Notes under the pieces: model-generated
Told to the model about the DNA's origin: nothing
Database searches by the model: none
Seen by the model: the letters and a program-made list of their open reading frames with translations, nothing else
Translations under genes and position numbers: made by a program
Part shown: positions 53,921 through 62,378 of the stretch, in pieces
How the letters are laid out: the number at the start of each line of letters is the position of its first letter
Position numbering within the stretch: position 1 is the stretch's first letter
Assembly: GCF_014252955.1 (NCBI RefSeq)
Contig: NZ_JACMIA010000001.1
Location: forward strand, 2,998,258-3,062,257
DNA: 64,000 bases
Origin: Stappia sp. 28M-7
Lineage (GTDB): Bacteria; Pseudomonadota; Alphaproteobacteria; Rhizobiales; Stappiaceae
Direction: 5' to 3'

Positions 53921-54008
53921 CCGCCTCTCCTCCCTGTTCTCTGGCCAAGTCTTTGGCCCGCCGCCGCCCCTGCCGAAAACAAGGATGTTTCGCGAAAGAG
54001 CAGCCAGT

Positions 54009-54040
54009 TGACATATTGATATAATGACATACCATTATCA
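54009..54040. promoter_or_regulatory. 16-nt direct repeat in the GntR promoter region
   Basis: TGACATATTGATATAA (54009-54024) is followed at once by TGACATACCATTATCA (54025-54040); TGACATA is repeated exactly with a 16-nt period. The block is AT-rich and holds TTGACA (54008-54013) and TATAAT (54020-54025), though not at standard mutual spacing. Candidate operator/promoter for the GntR-led operon. Confidence 0.45.
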
Positions 54041-54102
54041 CACATCAACCGGAAAGAACGGCCGCACAAGACGGCTGCTCCAGAGCGCGAGGCGGGCCAC
54101 AG

Positions 54103-54969
54103 GTGGCAGCGACGAAGTCCCGGAACGGATCGGCGGCAGGCTCGGATGCGGGCAGCATGGCAGCGCCCGCGACCAGCGCCCTCGACCCCAACGGCCCGGT
54201 GCCGCTCTACCACCAGATCTTCCTGATCCTGCGCAATCGCATCTACGGCGGCGATCTGGCCGCCGGCGAACGGGTGCCGAGCGAGCAGGACCTGACGACC
54301 GAGTTCGGCGTCTCGCGCATCACCGCCAAGCGCGCGCTCAACGAGCTGGCCGATGCCGGCCTCGTCATCCGCGAACGCGGCCGCGGCACCAGGGTGGTCA
54401 ACCGGCCGCCCGCACCGGCCGTCACCTCCTCCATCGAGGGCTGGCTGGAGAACATCTCGCTGATGGGCCAGTCGACCACCGCGCAGGTGCTGTCCTTCGC
54501 CTATCCGCCGGCGAGCGAGGAAATCGCCGCCGCGCTCGAGATCGAGCCGGGCACCGAGGTTCAGCGCGCGGTGCGCGTGCGCCGGCTCGAGGGCGAGCCG
54601 ATGTCCTATCTCGTCACCTATGTGCCCGCCGACATCGGTCGCCAGTACGAGCGCGACGAGCTGAACTCGCAGCCGCTGCTCAACCTCCTGGAGCGCGCCG
54701 GCGTCGATGTCGCCTCCGCCCGGCAGACCATCTCGGCGACCGTCGCCGACACCGAGGTCGCCGAGGTCCTGTCCATTCCCGCCGGCTCGCCCCTCATCGA
54801 GGTGCGCCGCGTGGTGCGCGATCGGATGGAACGGCCGGTCGAATACATCCGCGTCCTCTACAGGCCGGATCTCTACCGTTTCGAGATGTCCATGCGACGG
54901 GTGCGCGCCGAAAGCGGCCCGCGCTGGACAACGACAAGCTCCTCGCCGGTCCCGGCCGGCGGCGGATAA
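54103..54969 (+). CDS. GntR-family regulator, HutC/UTRA type
   Basis: Regulator of up to 288 residues: winged helix-turn-helix at about 30-100 (PLYHQIFLILRNRIYGGDL, VPSEQDLTTEFGVSRITAKRAL) and a UTRA ligand-binding domain from about residue 115 to 265. The N-terminal 25 residues are low-complexity. The start is uncertain: GTG 54103 has a modest GAGGCGG site, ATG 54157 has none. First gene of the operon whose binding-protein gene begins 65 nt downstream; the inducer is probably the imported compound or a product of it. Confidence 0.85.
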   Translation: MAATKSRNGSAAGSDAGSMAAPATSALDPNGPVPLYHQIFLILRNRIYGGDLAAGERVPSEQDLTTEFGVSRITAKRALNELADAGLVIRERGRGTRVVNRPPAPAVTSSIEGWLENISLMGQSTTAQVLSFAYPPASEEIAAALEIEPGTEVQRAVRVRRLEGEPMSYLVTYVPADIGRQYERDELNSQPLLNLLERAGVDVASARQTISATVADTEVAEVLSIPAGSPLIEVRRVVRDRMERPVEYIRVLYRPDLYRFEMSMRRVRAESGPRWTTTSSSPVPAGGG

Positions 54970-54998
54970 CCAAAAGTGGGGTTCCGGGGTCACCAGCC

Positions 54999-55015
54999 GG
55001 CCGCATGAGGCGGCC
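54999..55015 (+). repeat. Short hairpin in the leader of the binding-protein gene
   Basis: GGCCGC (54999-55004) and GCGGCC (55010-55015) with a 5-base loop lie 8 nt upstream of the GGAGG at 55023. It could modulate translation or end GntR transcripts partially. Weak evidence. Confidence 0.3.
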
Positions 55016-55034
55016 TGTAGTGGGAGGTTTGCGA

Positions 55035-56282
55035 ATGACTGAAACGAACAAGACAGGCACGAAGAAGACCGGTGGCCTGCGCCGCCGCGAGTTCCTTGCC
55101 ACGGGCGCGGCCGCCGTCGGCCTCGGCATCACCGGCTTTCCGGCGATCCTGCGGGCGCAGCCGGCAGCGGTGAAGCTGGGCCTGATCCATCCGGTTTCCG
55201 GCTTCATCGCCTTCTCCGGCACCCAGTGCCGCGAGGGCGCGCAGATGGCGATCGCCGACATCAACGCCGCCGGCGGCATCAAGTCGCTGGGCGGTGCCAA
55301 GATCGAGGCGATGCTGGCCGACAGCCAGGGCAAGCCCGAGATCGGCGCGGCCGAAGTGACCAAGATGGTCGAGGCAGGCGCCGACGGCATCGTCGCCGGC
55401 TATTCCTCGGCAATCTCGCTGGCGACCTCGCAGGAAGCGGCCAAGACCAACACGCCGCATATCGTCGATGTCGGCGTCTCGGACCAGATCGTCCAGCGCG
55501 GCCTGAAGAACACGTTCCGCTTCAGCCCCGGCTACGGCAAGATCGCCCAGTTCGCCGTCGACAATCTCGACACGATCAACAAGGCCGCCGGTGCGCCGGC
55601 CAAGACCGCGATGATCATCCACGAGGAGTCGCTGTTCGGCACCGGCACCGCCGAGCTGCTGCAGAAGCGCCTGCCGGAGAAGGGCATCGAGGTCGTCGAC
55701 GTCATCAAGCATGCCAACCCGACCCGCGACTTCACCAACATCGTGCTGCAGATCAAGTCGAAGAAGCCCGACCTGATCATCCCGGCGAACTACTACAACG
55801 AGTATGTGCTGCTCGCCCGCACCATGCGCCAGCAGCGCGTCGAGGCGATGGGCATCTACTCGGTGCTCGGCGGCGCCGCCTCCAGCTACCAGTTCGTGAA
55901 GGAGTTCCCGGAGGCTGCGGACCTGATCATGGACTGCAACCACTGGTTCAACCCGAAATCGGACCTCGCCCAGCAGCGCAAGGCCGCCGCCGAGGCCAAG
56001 GGCCTGATCTACACCTACGAGGTGTTCCTGGCCTACAACGCGGTGCTTGCCTATGCCGACGCGCTGGAGCGCGCCGGCACCACCGACAAGGAGGCCGTGA
56101 ATGCGGCCCTTGCGGCTTCGACGCTGGACATGTCCTACATGCCCTACGGCCCGACCAAGATGGTCGACGGGCAGAACGAGGGCGCCCAGCCGGTCAACAC
56201 CCAGGTCCAGAACGGCGTCATCGAGGTGATCTTCCCCGAAGAGTTCGCCTCGGCGCAGACCGTGTTCCCGATGAAGTCGTAA
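55035..56282 (+). CDS. LIV-type ABC transporter substrate-binding protein, Tat-exported
   Basis: Periplasmic type 1 binding protein of 415 residues. The N-terminus carries a twin-arginine signal (LRRREFLATGAAAVGLGITG), so it is probably exported folded. The mature part starts VKLGLIHPVSGFIAFSGTQ and contains FRFSPGYGKIAQFAVDNL, like amide/urea-type receptors. GGAGG (55023-55027) selects ATG 55035. A strong hairpin follows before the permease genes. It is the second LIV-type receptor in the window and differs in export route from the first. Confidence 0.92.
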   Translation: MTETNKTGTKKTGGLRRREFLATGAAAVGLGITGFPAILRAQPAAVKLGLIHPVSGFIAFSGTQCREGAQMAIADINAAGGIKSLGGAKIEAMLADSQGKPEIGAAEVTKMVEAGADGIVAGYSSAISLATSQEAAKTNTPHIVDVGVSDQIVQRGLKNTFRFSPGYGKIAQFAVDNLDTINKAAGAPAKTAMIIHEESLFGTGTAELLQKRLPEKGIEVVDVIKHANPTRDFTNIVLQIKSKKPDLIIPANYYNEYVLLARTMRQQRVEAMGIYSVLGGAASSYQFVKEFPEAADLIMDCNHWFNPKSDLAQQRKAAAEAKGLIYTYEVFLAYNAVLAYADALERAGTTDKEAVNAALAASTLDMSYMPYGPTKMVDGQNEGAQPVNTQVQNGVIEVIFPEEFASAQTVFPMKS

Positions 56283-56305
56283 TCGTCGCCCCATCGACGA
56301 TGACT

Positions 56306-56331
56306 GCCGGGCGGGGACACTCCCGCCCGGC
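56306..56331 (+). repeat. Strong intercistronic hairpin between binding protein and permease
   Basis: GCCGGGCGGG (56306-56315) and CCCGCCCGGC (56322-56331) are perfect arms with a 6-base loop, 24 nt after the receptor stop, with no T run. It is placed like the hairpin between the dctP- and dctQ-like genes. Confidence 0.65.
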
Positions 56332-56352
56332 CCCCTCCTGCACAGCGATCGG

Positions 56353-57231
56353 GTGACCATGCCGGACCTGGCGATCATCGTTCCTTCCGTGCTCAACGGG
56401 CTGACGACGGGTGCGCTCTACGCGCTGGTCGCGCTCGGACTGACGCTCATCTACGGCGTGCTGCACATCATCAACTTCGCCCACGGGGCGCTGCTGATGG
56501 TCGGTCTCTACGCCGTCTATTTCCTGCACAGCAGCTTCGGCATCGATCCTTACGTGTCGCTGCTGATCGTGCCGCCGGCCATGTTCGCGCTCGGCTATGC
56601 CCTGCAGCGCGGCATCATCGGTCGCGCCAGCCACGGCCGCGACGAGAACATCCTGCTCGTCACGCTCGGCCTGTCGATCGTCATCGAGAACCTGGCGCTG
56701 TTCGTCTTCCGCTCCGACACGCGCAGCGTCGACACGCCCTATTCCTTCGAGGTGGTCGAGATCCTCGGCGCCTTCCTGCCGCTGCCCAAGGTGATCGCCT
56801 TCGCCGGGGCGCTGGTGACTGCCGCGCTCTTGTGGCTGCTGATGTCGCGCACCGACCTTGGCCGCGCGATCCGCGCGCTCGCCAAGGAGCGCAAGGGTGC
56901 GAAACTCGTCGGCATCGATGTCGACCATGTCTTTGCCATGAGCTTCGGCCTCGGCATCGGCTGCCTCGGCGTTGCCGCCTGCCTGCTCCTGCCGAGCTAC
57001 TACGTGACGCCGCAGGTCGGCCACGGCTTCGTGCTGATCGCCTTCACCATCGTCGTGCTCGGCGGCATGGGCTCCTTCGTCGGAGCGCTGGTCGGCGGGC
57101 TGATCATCGGTGTCGTCGAAGCGCTCGGCGGCCTCTTTCTCGGCGAGAGCCTCGGCCAGATCGGCATCTTCCTGATCTTCATCCTGGTCCTCGTCTTCCG
57201 GCCGACCGGCCTGCTCGGACACAAGGTCTGA
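56353..57231 (+). CDS. LIV-type ABC transporter permease, LivH-like
   Basis: Permease of 292 residues. Hallmarks: GALYALVALGLTLIYGVLHIINFAHG is the typical first-helix region, RAIRALAKERKGAKLVGID the coupling loop, and TIVVLGGMGSFVGALVGGLI the Gly-rich segment. GTG 56353 and ATG 56359 are both possible starts. Followed after 3 nt by the LivM-like gene. Confidence 0.93.
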   Translation: MTMPDLAIIVPSVLNGLTTGALYALVALGLTLIYGVLHIINFAHGALLMVGLYAVYFLHSSFGIDPYVSLLIVPPAMFALGYALQRGIIGRASHGRDENILLVTLGLSIVIENLALFVFRSDTRSVDTPYSFEVVEILGAFLPLPKVIAFAGALVTAALLWLLMSRTDLGRAIRALAKERKGAKLVGIDVDHVFAMSFGLGIGCLGVAACLLLPSYYVTPQVGHGFVLIAFTIVVLGGMGSFVGALVGGLIIGVVEALGGLFLGESLGQIGIFLIFILVLVFRPTGLLGHKV

Positions 57232-57234
57232 CCC

Positions 57235-58203
57235 ATGCGCCAGCTCGCCCTTCTCGGTCTCGTCTTCGCCGCCCTGTTCTTCGTGCCCTTCGTGGTCACT
57301 TCGGAGGCCTGGCAGAACACCATCCTGATGACCCTCTACGCCGCCCTGCTCGGCCAGGCATGGAACATCCTCGGCGGCTATGGCGGCCAGTTCTCCTTCG
57401 GCCATGCCGCCTTCTTCGGCACCGGCGCCTACACGGTCGCGGTGCTGCAGGTGCAGCTCGGCGTCAATCCGTGGATCGGCCTTGTCGCCGGCGGGGCGAT
57501 GGCCGTGGCGGTCGCCGCCTTCATCGGCTTCACCACGTTCCGCTACGGCCTGCGCGGGTCCTATTTCGCACTGGTGACGCTGGCCTTTGCCGAGGTGCTG
57601 CGGATCCTGGCCAACACCGTGCCCTTCACCGGCGCCGGCGTCGGCATCCTGATCCCGCTCGAGCAGAGCGCCGCCAACCTGCAATTCGCCTCCAAGGCGG
57701 GCTATTACTGGCTGGTCTGGGCCATCGCGCTCGCCGCCTTCCTCACCGTGTGGTGGATCGGCCATTCCCGCTTCGGCGCGCGGCTGATGGCGGTGCGCGA
57801 CAACGAGGACGCCGCGCGCGCCCTCGGCGTCGATCCCTTCGCGGTGAAGATGCGGGCGATCATGCTGTCGGGCCTGTTCTCCGGCCTCGCCGGCGTCTTC
57901 TACGCCCAGTATTTCCTCTATCTCGACCCGGCCATCGCCTATGGGCCCGCCATCTCGGTGGAGAGCCTGCTGGTGCCCATCGTCGGCGGCATGGGCACCC
58001 TGTTCGGCCCGCTGCTCGGCGCCGTCGCCCTGCACGGCGTCTCGGAAGCCTCGCGCGCGCTGATCGGCGACCTGCCGGGCATCAGCCTGGTGCTCTACGG
58101 CACGATCCTGATCCTGATGGTGCTGTTCGCCCCGCGCGGCCTCGCCGGTCTGGTGCGCCGCCTCTCGGCACGCCGCAGCTCGCGGGAGACGACGAATGTC
58201 TGA
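57235..58203 (+). CDS. LIV-type ABC transporter permease, LivM-like
   Basis: Second permease, 322 residues. QAWNILGGYGGQFSFGHAAFFG, the coupling loop LMAVRDNEDAARALGVD and VPIVGGMGTLFGPLLGAV are diagnostic. Its stop overlaps the start of the following ATPase by 8 nt. With the LivH-like product it forms the membrane channel. Confidence 0.93.
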   Translation: MRQLALLGLVFAALFFVPFVVTSEAWQNTILMTLYAALLGQAWNILGGYGGQFSFGHAAFFGTGAYTVAVLQVQLGVNPWIGLVAGGAMAVAVAAFIGFTTFRYGLRGSYFALVTLAFAEVLRILANTVPFTGAGVGILIPLEQSAANLQFASKAGYYWLVWAIALAAFLTVWWIGHSRFGARLMAVRDNEDAARALGVDPFAVKMRAIMLSGLFSGLAGVFYAQYFLYLDPAIAYGPAISVESLLVPIVGGMGTLFGPLLGAVALHGVSEASRALIGDLPGISLVLYGTILILMVLFAPRGLAGLVRRLSARRSSRETTNV

Positions 58204-58973
58204 GACGGCACAGTCGGATACCATGCTCCGCGTCGAGGGCGTGTCGAAGAGCTTCGGCGGGTTGCAGGCCTCGAAGGACATCTCGATGTCCGTGCCGAAG
58301 GGCAAGATCACCTCGCTGATCGGCCCGAACGGCGCCGGCAAGACGACGCTCTTCGCGCTGATCACCGGCTTTCACAAGCCCGATGCCGGCACGGTCTCGT
58401 TCCTGGGCGAAGACATCACCGGCATGGCGCCGCAGGACATCGCCCGGCGCGGCATGATCCGCACCTTCCAGATCGTCCAGCCCTTCGCCGGGCAGAGCGT
58501 GCGCGAGAACATCGCCGTCGGGGCGCACCTGCATATCCGCTCGCGCGATGCGGCACTCGCCAAGGCCGAGGAGGTCGCCCGCAAGGTCGGCCTCGGCGAC
58601 CGGCTGGACATGGACGCGGCGGCACTGACCGTTGCCGGGCGCAAGCGGCTGGAAGTCGCAAGGGCGCTCGCCACCGACCCCAAGCTGATCCTCTTCGACG
58701 AGGTGCTGGCCGGGCTCAACCCGTCGGAGATCCGCGATGTGATCCCGGTGATCCGCGCCATCCGCGACGAGGGCGTCACCATCCTCCTGATCGAGCATGT
58801 CATGCAGGCGGTGATGAGCCTGTCGGAGCACACCTGGGTGCTGAACCAGGGAGAACTGATCGCGCAAGGCCCGCCGGCCGAGGTGGTGGGCGACCCGCTC
58901 GTCATCGAGGCCTATCTCGGCAAGGGCATGGCCGAGCGCATCGCGCGCCAGCGCATGACCGCGGGAGGCGCCC

Positions 58974-58981
<8 letters not shown>
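58196..58981 (+). CDS. LIV-type ABC transporter ATP-binding protein, LivG-like
   Basis: ATPase of 261 residues. Walker A is GPNGAGKTTLFALITGF and Walker B is LILFDEVLAGLNPSE. The LivG-type signature has changed to LTVAGRKRLEVARALA, lacking the usual SGG or SYG, which is common in this subgroup. The switch His is in LIEHVMQAVMS. It overlaps both neighbours. Confidence 0.93.
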
Positions 58982-59677
<696 letters not shown>

Positions 59678-59678
<1 letters not shown>

Positions 59679-60979
59679 TGACCGCCTCCCCCACCACCCT
59701 CGCCCAGAAGATCGTCGCGCGCGCGGCCGGCAGGGCCAGCGTCGCGCCCGGCGAGATCGTCACCGCCCGTGTCGACCTTGCCATGATCCACGACAGCGGC
59801 GGCCCGCGCCGGGTCGAGCCGATCCTGCAGGACCTCGGCGTCGGCCTGTTCGACGCCAGCAAGGTCGTGCTGATCTCCGACCATTTCGTGCCCGGCGACA
59901 CCGACGAGGGCGCGCGGATCCTGGAGCTGACCCGGCAATGGGCGGCGCAGCGCAAGGTCGCCTTCCACGACGGCGAAGGCATCTGCCATGTGGTGCTGCC
60001 CGAGCGCGGGCACCTGGCGCCCGGCATGCTGGTCGTCGGCGGCGACAGCCACTCGCCGACGGGCGGGGCCTTCGGTGCCTACATGTTCGGCGTCGGCGCG
60101 ACCGAGATGGCCGGCGTGCTCGCCACCGGCGAGATCTGGCTGAAGGTGCCCGAGACCATCCTGATCGAATGGCGCGGGCGGCTTTCCGACGGGGTCACCG
60201 CCAAGGACATCATGCTCGCCCTATGCGGCCGGCTCGGCATGGACGGCGGCAAGTATCAGGCGGTCGAATACACAGGCGAGGCCATCGCCGCGCTCTCCAT
60301 GCAGGAGCGGATGACGCTCTCCAACATGGCGGCGGAGCTGGGCGGACAGGCCGGGCTGATCGCCCCGGACGAGGTGACGGCCGCCTTCCTGCGAGAGGCC
60401 GGCAGCGACCCGGCCGGCTGGGGCGACTGGCGGGGCCTTCGCACCGATCCCGGCGCGCCGCTGATGGAGCATCACGTCTTTGCGGCCGGCGAACTCGCCC
60501 CGCAGGTCGCAGCCCCCCACTCGCCCGCCAACAGCGGCCCGGTGGACGACGCCCCGCAGACCAAGGTGGATGTGGCGTATCTCGGCGCCTGCACCGGCGC
60601 CAAGTATCAGGACCTTGCCAATGCCGCGCGCATCCTGAAAGGCCGGCGCGTCGCCTCCGGTGTCGAGCTGCTGGTCGCCCCGGCCTCGCGCCGCGACCAG
60701 GACCGCGCCGCCCGCGACGGCATCATGGCCGTGCTGGAGGACGCCGGCGCGAAGCTGCTGCCGAACGCCTGCGGCATCTGCGCGGGCTATGGCAGCGCCC
60801 GGCTCGGCGAGGACGTCACCTGCATCTCGTCGACGGCCCGCAACTTCAAGGGCCGCATGGGCGCGGCAAGCTCCAAGGTGTGGCTCGGCTCGCCGCTGAC
60901 CGTGGCGGCCTCCGCCGTCGCAGGCCGGATCACCGATCCGCGCCCGATGCTGACCGAGGGCGCGGGAGGCACGGCATGA
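59678..60979 (+). CDS. Aconitase-family dehydratase large subunit (LeuC-like)
   Basis: Large subunit of an aconitase/isopropylmalate-isomerase-type hydro-lyase, 433 residues. The [4Fe-4S] ligands are Cys305 (LGACTGAKYQDL), Cys365 and Cys368 (NACGICAGYG). VGGDSHSPTGGAFGAYMFGVGATEMA gives further active-site residues (described here in part). Leucine biosynthesis is unlikely: the gene lies in a transporter/GntR operon and the cluster loops differ from LeuC (GSCTNSR, CSMCLGMN). It probably hydrates or isomerises an unsaturated or hydroxy dicarboxylate; dimethylmaleate hydratase is one known analogue. Confidence 0.87.
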
Positions 60980-61482
60980 GCGGGCGCGTCTTCCTGTTCG
61001 GCGACGACATCGACACCGACCAGCTGGCACCGGGCCAGTACATGAAGGGCGGGATCGCGGCCCTTGCCGCCCATTGCCTGGAGGGCGTGCGGCCGGACTT
61101 CGCCGGAAGCGTCGCCTCCGGCGACGTGGTGGTTGCGGGCAAGAACTTCGGCATGGGCTCCTCGCGCGAGCAGGCGGCCGAGGCGCTGAAGCATCTCGGC
61201 GTTGCCGGCGTCGTCGCCCTGTCCTTCGCCGGCATCTTCTACCGCAACGCGATCAATCTCGGCCTGCCGGTGCTCACCGCGCCAAGCCTTGCCGATCTTG
61301 CGGATGGCGAGCGCGTCACCCTCGATCTCGACACCGGTCGGCTGGAGCGCGCGGGCGAAAAGCCTGCCCTCCCCCTCGATCCGCTGCCCGACAATCTCAA
61401 GGCCCTGCTCGCCGATGGCGGGCTGGTGCCGCATCTGAAGAAGCGCTTTGCGCAAGAGCGCCAGAAGGAGCAAGGCCGATGA
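60976..61482 (+). CDS. Aconitase-family dehydratase small subunit (LeuD-like)
   Basis: Swivelling-domain subunit of 168 residues. FGDDIDTDQLAPGQYMKG and GKNFGMGSSREQAAEALKHLGV (the GSSREQA substrate loop) are diagnostic of LeuD/DmdB-like proteins. It completes the enzyme with the overlapping large-subunit gene (ATGA). Its own stop overlaps the lyase start. Confidence 0.9.
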   Translation: MSGRVFLFGDDIDTDQLAPGQYMKGGIAALAAHCLEGVRPDFAGSVASGDVVVAGKNFGMGSSREQAAEALKHLGVAGVVALSFAGIFYRNAINLGLPVLTAPSLADLADGERVTLDLDTGRLERAGEKPALPLDPLPDNLKALLADGGLVPHLKKRFAQERQKEQGR

Positions 61483-62378
61483 GCCTGGAAACGCCCGCAA
61501 CCCCGCCGCTGCCCGACCTGAAGCAGCGACTCGCCGGACCGCGCATCCTGCTTGCGCCCGGCGTCTACGACGCGCTCACGGCCCTGATCGCCGAGCAGAG
61601 CGGCGCGGAGACCGTGTATCTGTCGGGCGCCTCCATCGCTTATACCCGCTTCGGCCGGCCGGATATCGGCCTCGTCTCGATGAGCGAGGTCGCCGACACC
61701 ATCGCCGTGATCCGCGACCGGGTGGCGCTTCCCATCGTCGTCGATGCGGACACCGGCTTCGGCAATGCGCTGAACGTCCAGCGCACGGTGCGCGTCTTCG
61801 AGCGTATGGGCGCCAACGCCCTGCAGCTGGAGGACCAGACGAGCCCCAAGCGCTGCGGCCACCTGAACGGCAAGTCGCTGATCCCGGCCGGCGAGATGGC
61901 CGGCAAGATCCGCGCCGCATGCGATGCAAGGGCCGGCGACGGCACGCTGATCATCGCCCGCACCGACGCCATCGCGGTGGAAGGCTTCGAGGCTGCGCTC
62001 GACCGCGCCGAGGCCTATCTGGAGGCCGGCGCCGACATGCTCTTCGTGGAGGCACCGCGCTCGCTGGAGGAGATCCGCGCCATCCATGCCCGCTTCGGCG
62101 GACGGGTGCCGCTGATGGCCAACATGGTGGAGGGCGGCAAGACCCCCATCGTCAACGCCGCCGGGCTGGAGGAGCTGGGCTTCAGCTTCTGCATCTTCCC
62201 CGGCGGGATCGTCCGCGCGCTGGCCGCCACCGCGCGCGACTATTACGGGAACCTGGTCGCGAACGGCTCCAACGAGGCGTTCCGCAACCGCATGTTCGAC
62301 TTCGCCGGCCTCAACGGCGTCATCGGCACGCCCGAGATGCTGAAGACCGGCGAGCGCTACGACACGGGAGCCGCCTGA
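61479..62378 (+). CDS. PEP mutase/isocitrate lyase family carbon-carbon lyase
   Basis: TIM-barrel lyase of 299 residues. Metal ligands Asp89 and Asp91 are in IVVDADTGFGN, and the catalytic loop is QTSPKRCGHLNGK with Cys126, as in 2-methylisocitrate lyase and 2,3-dimethylmalate lyase rather than PEP mutase. It would split a substituted malate or isocitrate-type acid to pyruvate or glyoxylate and a second acid. Directly after the dehydratase subunits, it probably acts on their product. Overlaps both neighbours. Confidence 0.88.
   Translation: MSLETPATPPLPDLKQRLAGPRILLAPGVYDALTALIAEQSGAETVYLSGASIAYTRFGRPDIGLVSMSEVADTIAVIRDRVALPIVVDADTGFGNALNVQRTVRVFERMGANALQLEDQTSPKRCGHLNGKSLIPAGEMAGKIRAACDARAGDGTLIIARTDAIAVEGFEAALDRAEAYLEAGADMLFVEAPRSLEEIRAIHARFGGRVPLMANMVEGGKTPIVNAAGLEELGFSFCIFPGGIVRALAATARDYYGNLVANGSNEAFRNRMFDFAGLNGVIGTPEMLKTGERYDTGAA

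Noticed and set aside
56218-58365. 715-residue minus-strand frame opposite the second LIV permeases
   Set aside because: It is antisense to clear permease genes and has Asp/Glu/Gln/His-rich composition typical of shadow frames.
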